NCBI GenBank assembly: GCA_050084515.1
Contig: CM114273.1
Coordinates: 12,834,001 to 12,898,000 of the forward strand
Direction: 5' to 3'
DNA length: 64,000 nt
Origin: Blasia pusilla
Lineage: Eukaryota; Marchantiophyta; Marchantiopsida; Blasiales
Both the position numbers and the translations under genes were made by a program. The notes under the pieces are model-generated. The model was not told where the DNA came from and made no database searches. It worked only from the letters and a program-made list of their open reading frames with translations. Position 1 is the first letter of the stretch. The number at the start of each line of letters is the position of its first letter. Below are positions 32,931 through 45,072 of this stretch, in pieces.

Positions 32931-34444
32931 GCCGATGCCGCACCTCCACCAAATTACCAAGTGACGTCGATGTCGCTATACTATTCTAGCTCTACTAGCT
33001 ATGAGTGTAGGCAACCTAACTTGTCATCACCACAAGAAGTCTCCCACAATCTACTCGTCATCCCTCGGCCTCACTACCGGTAGCACACAGAGTAACACTA
33101 CTCGGAAATCAGCGTCAACCCTAACAATGGGCGCAAGCAAAAGCACGATGGAGGGGATCCAAACACAGAAATCCAACGACAACCCTCCAATCGCAAATGG
33201 AAATCAAGGTAACACAATCCACCAAACGTGGTGCCCTCGAATCCACAAAACCCACCACACAATTCTAACGCAATAGCTACTCCGCCGCTGGGTCGATGAC
33301 GTGCTAGTGAACGCCACAGACAAAGACCTGAAAATATCACTGCATGGAGAGGCTACACCGTACTATGCACTAGAGGTACATCAACCAAAAACCAGAGATG
33401 CATAAAGCACCTAACACATCTCCGAACAAAGCACCAAATGAGCTACAACAATGCAGACATCGGCATAGTTAAGAACTCGGCGATTAAGCGTCCTCCGAGC
33501 GAATAGCCCAAAGATGGGTGACAGTTATGCAAAACTCAAATCCCAAATCCTGCAAAAATTTCCTCACGCCCAAGCAAGCAAGCTTGCTTGCTTGCTTGCT
33601 CCTTGCTCCGCCTCTCACGCCCACTCGCCCCGAGCTACCACGAGTTGCCTCGAAGCCTCGAAACGCCGAGAAATGCTCGAGACATGCCCCTATCGCCCCG
33701 TTCGCCACGCTTCGCCATGCTTCGCTATGGAGAGAGGTCCAACCAGGCGCCCCAACGGATAGGCGTCTCCAAAATGAACGAGTCACCAACCAACCAATTG
33801 ACCCCTCCGATCCATTTGCCCACCATAGCGGACCTCGAGCTAGTCCGTGAAATTTCGATCAGAAATTACTTCACAAATACGTGACCGAAATCAAATTTGT
33901 TTCAATCAGAATTCAATTGACCACCATATCTATCTCTCCACAAAAAATCAGCTACAACCAAGCTCTGTACTCCGAGCTAAAAATCAAACAAACTTGTTGT
34001 CCATACACCTCCAGAATCGCAAACCGACAAAGCGGCGCTTCCGCCAAGTTTCATGCACGCAGAAATCCCAACGCTCCACACACTCGGCAGATAGATTCAC
34101 AGGAGATCACAATCGAGTAGCAACAGGAGGAACTGTCACCCGATCTGGATGAACTTCAACACAGCTTCCGCACTCCAAGCTCTCCACATCAGAAAACTGT
34201 CGAACACGACCAGAATCTTCAATGCTTGATAACTTCCAACTCCCTTGACAAAATCCGGCGATCTACAACGCATTGGAAAGCTCTCAAAAAGGCGCTTCTT
34301 TCCCATCCAACCGCGCACCAGATTCACACCTCCAACATAGGCCACAAGCCACGAACATCCACGGCTGAGTACACAATCAGCCCTAACCAGATCCTACTGA
34401 TCTACAATCGAAGCTACCATCGATCTACTCCAATTCTTTGAGTG
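32931..34444 (-). other. E4 leader
   Basis: About 1.5 kb without a supported protein. Homologous to the E3 leader, including the GCAAGCAAGC-type repeat near 33570-33600. Confidence 0.6.
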
Positions 34445-34810
34445 AAATCCGTGAAAGACCTACTGTCATAAAACACGTTTACAATCACATAAAATCAAGC
34501 CAAACCCACTCCACGATGGGAGAATCTAGGTCGAAGCTTGCGGGAAACACCATAGCCAAGAGCTCTACTCACTACCAAGGCTAACTCCCAACGCAACAGG
34601 CTCAACTCAAAGAACTGACTGTTCTTTGAGGGCAAGCCACCTTATATCCTCCAACCTAAGAGCAGGTCCTACTAGGAAAGTCACCCCCAAGTGAGTAACC
34701 CCCAACCCTATGTATGGAACCACATCTCTACCAAGCCACTACGGTCCTACATAAGGAATGGCCTCTACCAACACACCATACTCTACGACATAATCCGTAT
34801 GGTCATGACA
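34445..34810 (-). repeat. E4 5' terminal segment B (B1)
   Basis: 366 bp starting TGTCATGACCATACGG on the minus strand. It carries the TATA-like element and the hairpin CTCAAAGAAC...GTTCTTTGAG (34606-34630). It continues into the leader, not into A. Confidence 0.88.
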
Positions 34811-35245
34811 CGATCTTAAACAACGTCAAAAAGTATTTGGAATTAGATATTCCAGTAAAAAACTAACGGGGACTATCGTAAAGCCCAATGTCTCTTTCTC
34901 CTACACAAAATTTGGCAGCGCTTCTGCACTGATTTCTCCCAACCAAAATGTAAAATATGTAAAAATACAAATCAGCAAGCTACAAGGTGCTCCCGAGAGC
35001 ACCGGCATAGGGCAACTCGCCCCCATAATCAATACCTATCAGAAATTGGGGAGCGCTTCCGCGCGCCACTCTTCCACACGAAAAATCGGCAAATGCAAAG
35101 AACAATCAAAGCAGCCCTTGCTCCGGTGAGCACTCCCATAAGCCGTTGAACGGGGAACAAAGTCCCCAACGTGCAAAAACAGCGAGTGACCAGCAAGCTC
35201 CCCCATGAAGCTCTCTCACTCTCTCATTCTCTCATTCTCTCTTTG
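34811..35245 (-). other. E1 leader, outer part
   Basis: Homologous to 63125-63557 in E6 and 5646-5943 in E2. Begins with the right copy of the CGAT target duplication of E4. No supported protein. Confidence 0.7.
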
Positions 35246-35741
35246 TAAAATAAGATCCAATCTCTCTCTACACCATCTCACACCATAACTCTCAAAGGTG
35301 TGCACTCTCTCTCATGTCAAACCAAACCCACTCTCCTAATGAGAGGCTTGGGTTACACTCACAAGACAAGGGACCATAACTCCGCCGCCTCATGCCAAGA
35401 GGTTCAACAAAGAGAGAATGAGCTCTCAAGCTCTCTCTCCTTGAGATATATCCCTCCCCTCTCCCAAGCTCTCTCCATGGTAACCTATTCTCCCAAGTCA
35501 CCTCCTTGGCTCTTGAACTGATGTATGAGGTCAAGGGCCACTTACCAAAAATAGAAAGTTGATCATATACTCAAAATGGTACTTATCTAAAATAGTAAGT
35601 TTCTTAATATGGCTCCAAATGAGCCGAAACAAAGGGGAAACCTGCTCTCTCACATTTCCCGGGGCCTCTGCAGATCATCCTCAACCTACTGAACAAAGGC
35701 GCTCTACTAGATCTCACCGATCTATCCTAAAAGATGTGATA
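35246..35741 (-). repeat. E1 5' terminal segment B (about 496 bp)
   Basis: Starts TATCACATC on the minus strand at 35741 and runs to TCTTATTTTA. Homologous to E2 5133-5645 and to E6. The hairpin arms (CTTGAACT, AGGTCAAG near 35515) are imperfect here. Right flank TGTA. Confidence 0.8.
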
Positions 35742-36153
35742 TGTATCACATGGCCCCCTATGGCCTCCTTGCTACATGTATCCGATAATGGTGATGTGCC
35801 GAGAAGACAAAAAGTGCCTCTACCTTGATAGATGCTTGTTTTCGACAAGACGATTTTGTTGGGATATCCAAATCATATAAATTCTCTTGATAACTAGCTT
35901 GGGAGAAACATAAGTCTACTAGGTTTGCTCCAACCTCCCCTCAATGATCAACAAATTTTAGCCAAAGTAAGGAGATGATTTAATTCTATTTTACATTGTA
36001 TTAATTCTATTTTAAAAATTAGAGCTTGTACAACTTGAAAATTGACAAAATCTTCTTTCAAGGGATTGGGAAGAAAAATGAAAAACATGTAACCCAAAGT
36101 CGTAGGAGTCAATTGTGGAGGGCTATGAATAGCCCTATTTTTTTAGAGTAAAA
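35742..36153. other. Unique spacer between E1 and E5
   Basis: No gene or repeat recognised. AT-rich from about 35980 on. Confidence 0.5.
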
Positions 36154-37800
36154 TGTTGTGGGCATACACATCCCTACGTAATCTATATCAACTATCACGT
36201 TTTTACTACACAAATCTACGCAAGTGTTGATTTTTCTAACACTCATGTAGATTCACATACAAAAGAAGTACATTCATACATGTGTATCAAGATCACATTA
36301 CCATCGCTAACTAGTGTTCAAGTCTCTTCACTTGGGGTAGCATCCACCACATGTGAATTGATGTAATTTATTATTTTATACACATTTGGAATTCATCCAT
36401 GGCCTCATGGGAATCATGTCAATAAAAGGATGGGGTAGAGGAGCGAAGTCAAATACATTGTATATCACCCATCATGGTTGCTCTGACGGACATGGACGGA
36501 TAAGTTTGGACATGTCCACGAACATTGATTACAAAAGGTGGGGTCCACACTTATAGTTCATGGTGAAAGGCATGGCAAAGGCGGATGGGGCAATAAGGCG
36601 AGAGGGAGTGGAGGTGGGAGGAGGAAGAAACAAGAAAGTATGGATGACGAAGGCAAGTGGAGGAGATGAGAAAGAAGGGGGAGATAAGGTCCACATGGAC
36701 AAGTCCTTTTATAGGATGGATTTCGATGGACGTAAGTCCACGGATATGAATATGCCCGCCAACATGAACGTTGTCTATATGCAACACCCTCTAAAAAAGA
36801 ATCAACATGGTAATTGCACACTTTACAGATTCACACTATACACACCTCAAATTCGTAGGTACAGCTTCCAATGCCTAAATACATAAGACCTAAAGCTTTC
36901 CTCTAAATTAGTAATTTGGTCAATGAACTCGTCCATTGGTAAGTCATAAGGATTTAGCACACACCCTAGATATAAAAGCCACTCTTTCATATGCCTTATC
37001 CAATAATGCCACCAACTCAAATTACTCAATCGACTTGGAGAAATTCTCCATGTTGACAAATGTATATGTGATGATATCTGATCAATGGGGAAGGTCATAC
37101 AAAGTATAGACTCCACCATAATCTAATCTCATAATCAAAATTCTGATTTGAAAAAGGATGCAACTATGAGATGGAAGCATTGGTAGATGCTTATACTGAA
37201 TCATACATCATTCATTATGCATTTGGCAATAAATTGTTGAACTTCTTTTTGCATGTTATTCCAAGAATATTGAATTTAAATTTGAAGTTAATTTTACTCC
37301 AAATTGCCCCAACTCCTCATGGGCATATTGCACAACATACGCTCGTTGGGAAGAATCAGACACTACCTCCACTATACTATCCTCCCATACTAATAAAAGA
37401 TATGTCTCATCCTACCTAAAGCTTTTGGGTCTGTAATATCTAATCCCACTTCTTAAAACTCAATTTGCTTCTCTATTGTAATCGATGCATCTTGTTCATC
37501 TAACATATTCAAAAATTAAATATAATAAGAAAAATGTATAGCTTATCCCAACCCAAGTTACCCAACATTATCTCCACATTATTTACCTCTCATCTTGTCT
37601 CTTTGGCTAGGACATGGGTTCTGACTCAAGTAGTATATATCTTGGTTTAGCCAATCTAGCATCTAAACCACCTAAAGTTCTTAGTAGTAATAAAAACCAC
37701 TTGACACGCTTTCATATGGTAGTCTAGATTCCATCAACCACTTCAATGATTGATGATCAATGATAAGTATAAAAGAATTATTTCAAAAAAAAAAATTTTG
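36154..37800 (-). mobile_element. E5: old, AT-decayed relative of the same element group
   Basis: On the plus strand it begins TGTTGTGGGCATACACATCC, matching the A terminus of family 1. Then, in the order expected for a minus-strand element, come an integrase core fragment (36905-37140, near-identical in layout to 14165-14360 of E3), the zinc region (37290-37420, matching CCCAACTCCTCATGGGCAT of E3), and an RNase H remnant (37590-37790, with TTCCATCAACCACTT shared). No frame survives. Beyond 37800 the homology is lost. The unmatched block 36400-36850 contains GGACATGTCC-like motifs and may be a separate insertion. Confidence 0.7.
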
Positions 37801-38660
37801 GCTGTAAATTTTGATCTTTTATTTTCAATTTAGCAAGAAGATTTTGTAGAAAAAAGTTGAATCTGATTTTCTTTTCCAATTGGAAATTTCTAATGATAAA
37901 TTCCTTGGAATGGAAATATTACTTAAAAATTTCTTGGTTACATAATTTGGCAATAAGATATGACCTAGAAACATTTCCAATTGAATGTTGCCAAGGAATT
38001 GACCAAATGCATTTGTGAAATCTTTACACATGTAGCAAAATTGTAAAATTTAACGCAAATGGTGATTAAAAAACTAATATTATGATGAAAATTATCTATC
38101 TACAACATTATTTGTTAAGGGTGTCAAGAAATACAAAAAGTCCTACAGACATTATAGTTCCATTTTTTCAAAACTATGCCAAAATTAATCATACGTTTTC
38201 AAAGTTAAAATTAGTCAATATTATGATTCTCTTACCCCTACTTTCAAAAGAAGTTCCATCATATTTTCATTAAGATTCTCAAAATTAAATCATGCAAGTT
38301 TTATTAATGATTTTTTATTATCATTAAAAAATCACTTAATTTAAAATTTAAAAATAAAAAGATTATGCATGTAATGTGGGTTTCTTGAATAGAAAATATC
38401 TTATAAAATTTATGTGTCTTTTTATCAAAATCTATATTAGTATGCAAGAGTGCCTTCTTGATTTGCAAACACTTGGCTATTTGACACGTGGCAATTGGGC
38501 AGCAAGAAAATGTTTCACATGCTATGGGCAGTAAGATAAAAAATTGAATTTGTATGCAACATTTTTAATCTCTTCCCTTCACATGCTATACACTAGCTCT
38601 TTACACATCTTTTTTATTTCCCTTGCATAGCACAGACTCCTTACTAGTTCAAAATAAACT
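37801..38660. other. AT-rich DNA without recognisable genes
   Basis: Long A/T runs. Possibly further decayed RT sequence of E5, but I cannot align it. No coding signal. Confidence 0.5.
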
Positions 38661-39110
38661 CATGCTATGTTTGCTTGTCAAGGTTCTGATACCAATTTTT
38701 GCCAACTCATTTGTCTTAAAAGTTACTTTATTTTTTTAATTTTGCTTTTGTCCAAGGTTGCATGGAAACAGACAAGTCCGTTCATGGGAACGACATGTCC
38801 TCAAACATGCCTGGCATGCACCCGGACCCGATGTGGGCCCCAAGCCCACCATGTGGGTTGCGGGCGGGCCCTGCATGGGCCTAAGCTTGCCCAACGGGGG
38901 CCTAGCGTGCTTTGTGGGCCTGTCGTGAGCCCCACAATGGGTGCAAACTTCGTTAGCGCGGGTCTATGCGGCAGGCTCCGGTCGGGCTCAAGTGCGGGCC
39001 GCGGGTACTTGGTCCTGCATAAGTCTGCAAACATGGACATATCCACGGACACAGACTTTGTCCGAATACAACCTTGCTTTTGTCTGTCTTTCATGTGATT
39101 CCTATGGTGC
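38661..39110. other. Possible LTR-element remnant with primer-site-like motif, and GC island
   Basis: On the minus strand TTGGTATCAGAACC (about 38680-38693) resembles the initiator-Met tRNA primer-binding site of many plant LTR elements. Next to it, 38760-39010 is very rich in GGGCC/GCCC in an otherwise AT-rich area. Short GGACATGTCC-like palindromes flank it (38785, 39035) and recur at 36488-36521. No protein is supported. Confidence 0.35.
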
Positions 39111-41619
39111 ACTAAACCACAATAAATATCATTATCAATGTTAGGCTTTCAAAATTTGAAAATTCTCTAAGAGTGTAGTATATCTTCTTCTTCAAACCCT
39201 AATTTCAAAATTATTTATTTGAAAATTTTCCATTTACTCTTTCATATTAGTCATGATTGATTTTTTCATTAGAATATCGACTTTTTATAACAATCTTATA
39301 AATACTAGATGTTAACAAAAATAATAAACTTGGAGGAGAGATTAGATTGAAAGTGGTGATATTCTTATAGTACTTTCATACATTATTTTCTTCTAAAAAA
39401 ATCTTAAAAAGAATTTGAGTGTTGAATTTTCAATACAAGGAAAGGAGAGAAAAAAGAATTTTGGATGGGAGAGAAAAGAAGGAAAACATAATTTTTGATG
39501 CAAGACATAGGATACCCATTTGTAAAAAGTCCCTCCCTCTATCCTAAGGTATAGATGTAGATGAGCCCTCTATGGTTAATTAGTCCTTACCCGTTCCATA
39601 CATCCAAAAAGAGCCCATGTACATCTCTCTATCTTCATTCCTAGCCTCTTGTGGGGAAAGGACATAAACAATAGAGAGCGGCAAGAGGGGGGAATAGACA
39701 GCGGCAAGAGGCGGCACTAGCCTATGGTGGGGAGATGCCATAAACAATAGAGGAGGGCACCAACCCAACGAGAGGGTAAAAAAAGAAGACACTCCCTATC
39801 CATACCATGAGTGTACAACCGAGTACTAACCAATAATCATGCCGCCCATAACTTAAAATAAAATTTTCTTGTTGCCCCATTCTCTTGTATCAATTATATA
39901 TGTGTTTGTAAAGCAATAACTCATCCTTTTTTAATACTAGCTCATACTCAAGCGATGCACCGATTAAAATTAATGTAAAAAATTTGAATTACCCATGCAA
40001 AATATACAATTGAGTTCGAATGATCCTATTGGCTTAAACAACGAGCGATTCTATTGGCTAAAAAGACATGTGTTAAAGGAGAGGTGATCTCAAAATGAAG
40101 AGGCACTTTCCAAAAATAAATATATAAATAAATATAATTATAGATTAGGCCTGGAATAACTTGGAATTCACACAAATTAAAACATGTGAAATTTAACTTC
40201 AAAAATACTTATTCAATGGAGTTTTTCTATAAATCCAGCCAAATACATTGCAATAACGGGCAAGGTAATCTAAATTACTATATGATGAGCGTTTATCAAA
40301 TGGCGATAGCTTAAATAACCACTTGGCTTTTTAAATAATCCAACATAAGATGCATGACATATACATAAAATAGATTAATAAATTTAATAAGGCATTTAGA
40401 ATTACCTATAGGATCAAAACTAGTACTAATTCTTCGAGTGAAAAAAAATTCTAAAATTTAACGGGATCACTATAAAAGCAAAAGAAGTAGATCTTTACGG
40501 GATCGCGGGTCACAAAACTAGAAGTTGTAAGGAAACACAATCGCGGTTCTACTTTCACACCCGTGACCCGACATACGGAAAAGAAAAGGAATGTTCGTCG
40601 CCTCCCTCGCTCCCTCACTCATAGTTCTCGGGGGGCCCCACCATAATTAATTTATTAATAATAGAGAAATTCACTGCGGCCTCGAAAACGGAACGGTCGC
40701 TGCAACCGTCGCTTTTCTTCTACCCGCAAGACAGGGAAGTTTCCGGTTCCGGACAAGTAACGGAACGGGCCTAATTATTAGTCCGGTCGGTTACCATAAT
40801 AATAGCAGGAGCTCGCGCTGTCAAGGCACTGGATCGTAGCTGCCCGCCCCGGGTAACTGCCCCCCGGCAGAAAGAGCGTCGGGACTCGGGCGGGACGCGC
40901 TTGGAGGAAGCGGTGGAGACTGCTCGGCGACCGGTGGCAACCGGTGCTTCCGTAGCCTGTAGGTGATTCCCCTTCGAAAGCTCGGGGTGGATGCTCGCGG
41001 ATGCGCTCATATGAGGCGGAGCCCGGGGCGGTGGTGACTCTGTGTGCATTCATGCTGAACAGCCGGACTTCGCGTACACGGGACTCGGAAGAGAGAGAGG
41101 AAGGGTGGAAGGGGGGAAGGAAGGACTGAGGTGCGCCTAGGGAGGGACAGAGAGCGAAGCCGAGTTCCGGAGGGCAGTGATTCTACGAATCGGCAATGTT
41201 GTGCCTGGACGTGGAGGGAGGAAGTACCTGAGAGCGCCGGATTCGAGTGCGGGTGGGAATACTTTACTGCGGCATATGTTGGAGGGAGGAGGATCGGGAC
41301 TGCGGGGCTAGTCAGCCTTTGTGGGCCGGCGGGGAAAGAGACTTGGCGGTGTATTTCTTTGGAAAGGTTGATTGAAGAAGGTTAGACCGGACTGTGGACG
41401 GGTGAAGGGAGGTGGTGGACAGCTCACGCGCGGGAAAGAAGTCGATAGAGTTGGAAGGCAGTGCGTATATTATTGTACGATCAAGAGGAAGAAGAAGAAG
41501 AAATCCTTTGAAGCAGTGTGGCATCAGGAACGTGATCGATTTGCTTCGAGCCGTTGTAGTGGCTGAGGTTATAGGACAGGAGCTTCGAACAGTAGATTAA
41601 GGGATACTTCCTTGTAGCC
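39111..41619. other. Spacer and upstream region of the CYSTM gene
   Basis: AT-rich to about 40480, then GC-richer. The GA-rich tract 41085-41130 just upstream of the gene looks like promoter or 5' UTR. No other gene recognised; the open frames in 40770-41590 overlap on both strands and carry no motif. Confidence 0.5.
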
Positions 41620-42901
41620 ATGAATCAGTACGAGGGTGGCAAGCAGCCACCGGTCGGAGTCCCTCCCCCTCAAGGCTACGGTACGTTTTACTTCGTTGCT
41701 CTTCTCCGATAGATGCCTCGCAAGTTATGGTGAAGTAGGAATACGATAAGATCTCATGAGTACTGGGAAGCACGCCTGCAGACCACCTCATTGGAACGGT
41801 CTGTCCCTGAACCCTGGCAGTGGAATCAATGGAAATCCATTCAAGCTGTCTCGTTTCTTGAAGTTTCTTGCTAGCACTTTCTCTCCTGTCCGGACGAAAG
41901 CACGGAATGCAGATGCGTTCGGAGTTCGGCGCCTTGAAGTCTATCTTTACACGTACTTCGCGTCACGACTTTTGTTGCTTCTCACCCGAGCCTGGATCGG
42001 GGTGGCTTAGCTTGAATGCTTTAGCAGGAATTGCTCTTTAGTATGCTGCTTCACCCTCGTCTGCATAGCTGAACAATCAAGCTACAAAGTACCTGTCTCG
42101 TTTCTTGATGGCTAGCCATGCTCCTCTTCTTCACTTGCTTGGCTACTAGGAACCGAAACTGGCTGAATTTATAGACGGGCGCCAATCTGTTTTCCCGTCA
42201 TTTACAGGAATTTCTGGTAACTTGACTCATAACTGACAAATCCAGGTCCGGATATCGTGGAATGTGTTAACTCACATCAATAGCCTCAGAGAGCTTGATC
42301 TAGACTCCAAACGGCTGTGTAAGTTCATATGGTTTGTTAGGAAACGTGATATGTACATCTTCGGGTTTGTCTTGATGGAATTTCCAGCTTAGATAATATG
42401 CGACTAAGAAAATCTGCACGAATCTGGATTTTGAAGGTTATCCTCCTCAAGGATACCCTCCTCAAGGATATCCTCCTCCTGGCTATCCTCAACAGCCCTA
42501 TCCACAACAAGGCTATCCCCAACAGGGTTATCCTCCTCAACAGCAGATGTATCAGCAGCAGCCGCAGTACCAGCAGTCACAACAACATCACAACGACCGG
42601 GGTCCTTCTTTCGCTGAAGGATGGTGAGTTTTAGACTTTTTGTCAAGTTTTTCATCATCGCGCCTGTCTTCTGTGCATGACAAGTAGCGAAACTGTCGGG
42701 CTAAGAGGGGTGGTTTACAGGATCTGCGAAGTAATGTTCACCTGTTATCCCGATTGGGAAAGTGACTAATCACAGCATCGATTTCTTGACTGTAGCTCTC
42801 TTGATGTTCAAAAAGATGACATGGTTTTGACTCCTTCCATTTGAAAATCGTGCAGCCTTGCAGCTCTTTGCTGCTGTTGCCTGTGTGACTTCCTGTTTTA
42901 A
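41620..42901 (+). CDS. CYSTM-family protein (XYPPX-repeat, cysteine-rich transmembrane module), 97 aa
   Basis: Three exons: 41620-41680, 42437-42623 and 42856-42901 (stop TAA 42899-42901), with GT...AG introns. The protein begins [20 protein letters not shown], continues with about six YPPQG/YPQQG repeats and a Gln-rich stretch ([14 protein letters not shown]), then GPSFAEG. It ends in the tail [15 protein letters not shown], the cysteine-rich transmembrane module of CYSTM proteins. These are small tail-anchored membrane proteins, often linked to stress responses in plants. The last exon is only 46 nt and easily missed. Start chosen as the first Met in frame with the repeats. No damage seen. 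Exact orthology is not assignable. Confidence 0.88.
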
Positions 42902-45072
42902 TTGAACTTGGAAGGATGACCATGAAGGAGAAGCTGATGACATAACCACCCGACTCGTCGAAGGGGCAGAAAATTTATGTAGGAAGAACGTTTCAATTTT
43001 TATCCTCTTTGGCACATGCCTGCCCTTCAGGGCTTTGAACTATTGGTGTTCATACGAAATCTAAGCTTCGACTGCTAGTTTCATGAACGCCAGGAGGCTA
43101 TGAAAGCTAAAGGGGAATGGGTTCATTTTGGAATTGATTCTTTGTTCGACTTTCGTCTAGAGTTTAAATTACTCGATTGTATAAGTATTGGATTTAAAAA
43201 ATAGGTCAAATTTTCATTAGAATTCCTCAGTAGTGACTTCCTGACCTAGGTGGGCTTTAAGCTGAAGTTGTGGCCATGGATCGGTGATACGCATCGGAAG
43301 AAGTCGTAGATGTTCAGGACTAGTGATCATCCGAGAGCATATCTGTGGATATCTATCAGACGGAAGAGTACATTATGTAATGCACCAAGTTGGCAATTAA
43401 AACTCAGGTTCCTGCTTAGCACTTCGGAGGAGCTGTTTCATGCAGGACTGCCCTTGAATATGATCCTGTGCCGGGCGTGTACACACATGTGGAAGCCCAA
43501 TTATAATGAAGGACATCTGGTTGATGTTGTAAGTTTCCGAAAAGTTCATTTCAAGTTGCTACTAAAACCTTTCCTGCCATGCCGCTGTTGGATAAACGTG
43601 GAGTCTCTGGAGAACTACGATTGTGGTTTGTCATGTCAATGAAACGTCCATTCATGCGTGTTTCTCGTGTACATGCGTTTACGTACACACGCAAATGATC
43701 GTCTTAATAGTCGGAACAGATCGCCATTTGCGAAACCGGGCTTTTGCTTACAGATGTAAATCGCTCACAGCTTAGCCAGCGTCTGTCAACGATTCGTGGA
43801 ATGAGAAATGTGTTATTCAAGGTAAACCATATGAAGGCTACCTTCCCGAATCGTGAAGAGGAATTTCCAGCCCACGTGGCTAACCGCTGTCACCATTCAG
43901 GTGCGCGTATCATGCGTGTACACAAAAGTGAGTCGATCGAGGGTGTGGAACGATCAAATTTCAATGGATCACTTTTCACCCGTCCACGTGTCATACACCG
44001 AAGTGTCGAAAAGCAAAATGCAATCGTCGGGATACAGTATGAGGTCGACAGACACTTTCACCTCGTGCGATTGGTGCCTCGTAGCACCCGAAATCACGGG
44101 ACGGACGTCGTTCGACGCTTCTAACTTCGACCAAAGGCAAACCTGCGGACTTCGCAGAGTCCGCACGCACGGGCTTTCTCCAACGGTTCAACCAGCTCAA
44201 GCTCGGTCAACTCATTTCCTGAACGCTCAAGCCTCGAGCCTTACGGTTCACCAGACGACCCCCGCATACATTGAGATTGACTAGGAACTACAGATCTGTC
44301 AACAACTTTGGATTCTCCAAGATCCGATGGGCACGATCCAGAATACTCCCTCCCTCCGTCCCTCCCTAGCCTCTCGGCCTCGAGCGCAGAAACTTCCGCG
44401 AAAGATTGGGTTCGGGTCCCAACCATCTCTCGTGGATCGAGGCCGAGCCGCCCGTAAGGTCAAGGCACAGCTGCCCGAACGAGGGAGGGTCAGGTTTTAT
44501 TCGCCGGAGCTTCGGTGGCCTTGTCCCGAAGACGGCTCGGGTCGAACCGCGTGAAACCTGTCTGGACTCTGGAGACCGCGGAAAGTACGCGTGACGGTAT
44601 TCCGGAATATTTGACAGCCGGATGTGGTCGTCCCCGTCGTCTAGAAACACACTCAGAAAGCCCTCGCAATAGAGGGAGAATACAGAGCATTGGTTGCTCT
44701 TTCGTGACGGAATGCAAAACATTTTCCCGGTGCCGCTTTCCCGTCCGCCCGCTTTGGGTCCGGATATCCGCACCAGTGGGGGGTTATTTCATGCCCATGG
44801 TATGGCATGAATTTTTTGGCATAGATGGAAAAGGCCATCTGGAATTTGAAATTCAAATTTTCGAGCATATAAGCGGAGCGGAGGGTGGCCCATGCAAGCA
44901 TAGTGCAAGGGGACCCTGGGTGCGGATGCTGGACTAGAGTTGCGCAGAGCTCTTTTCATGCTACTGCAAATTTGCATAGAGTCCTTCCTGTGAGCTAGGT
45001 TCCATTGTTCCATCGAACTTTCTCTGTGTGGGTAATCTCCACCAAAGCGTATGTTTCTGGATCTGTGTGGTT
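42902..45072. other. Region without recognised gene
   Basis: 42902-43300 is probably CYSTM 3' UTR. The rest has several overlapping open frames on both strands (longest 43310-43642, 43853-44284, 44515-44937). The interval 44100-44780 is GC-rich, which by itself lengthens frames. None shows a motif or a splicing pattern I can support. Confidence 0.4.

Larger units (their letters stand above)
25055..34810 (-). mobile_element. E4: family 2 element with split terminal repeats, exact CGAT target duplication
   Basis: Minus strand, inserted in the E1 leader, with CGAT at 25051-25054 and again at 34811-34814. Order in element sense: B (34810-34445), leader, gag, nucleocapsid and protease, methyltransferase, RT, RNase H, integrase, PHD, purine tract, A (25637-25531), two bases, second B (25528-25163), second A (25161-25055). 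The two A copies differ at one of 107 positions, the two 366-bp B copies at about ten (by eye). Since the duplication encloses all of it, the extra B-A unit came in with the element. The coding part has very many small indels relative to E3, some possibly artefactual. Confidence 0.87.
2975..35741 (-). mobile_element. E1: family 1 DNMT-carrying Ty3-type retrotransposon, interrupted by E2, E3 and E4
   Basis: One element read on the minus strand. Order: terminal segment B (35741-35246), leader (35245-34811 and 25054-23846), gag (23845-22349 and 13001-12301), retropepsin (about 12300-11944), methyltransferase (about 11640-10640), RT (10300-9300), RNase H (5132-4640), integrase (about 4560-3367), PHD tail (3366-3285), purine tract (3115-3102), terminal segment A (3101-2975). 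Three other elements are inserted at 5133-9299, 13002-22348 and 25055-34810, and sequence continues in register on both sides of each. Removing them leaves about 9.5 kb. Flanks are CGTA (2971-2974) and TGTA (35742-35745), a plausible 4-bp target duplication with one transition. All coding parts carry stops or shifts, so it is inactive. Confidence 0.85.

Noticed and set aside
2975-35741. Tyrosine recombinase (as in DIRS/Ngaro elements)
   Set aside because: The split repeats made me look for one. The reading frames after RNase H give a clear zinc-binding and DDE integrase, and no recombinase-like frame is present.
38680-38693. A complete LTR retrotransposon starting at the primer-site-like motif
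   Set aside because: Only the short motif is seen. No LTR boundaries, gag or pol sequence could be traced around it.
40771-41600. Proteins from overlapping frames upstream of the CYSTM gene
   Set aside because: Open on both strands because of GC-rich sequence; low complexity and no motif. Better explained as promoter and 5' UTR.
43310-44937. Genes in the open frames between CYSTM and the tandem repeat
   Set aside because: No recognisable domain, no consistent splice pattern, frames overlap on both strands.
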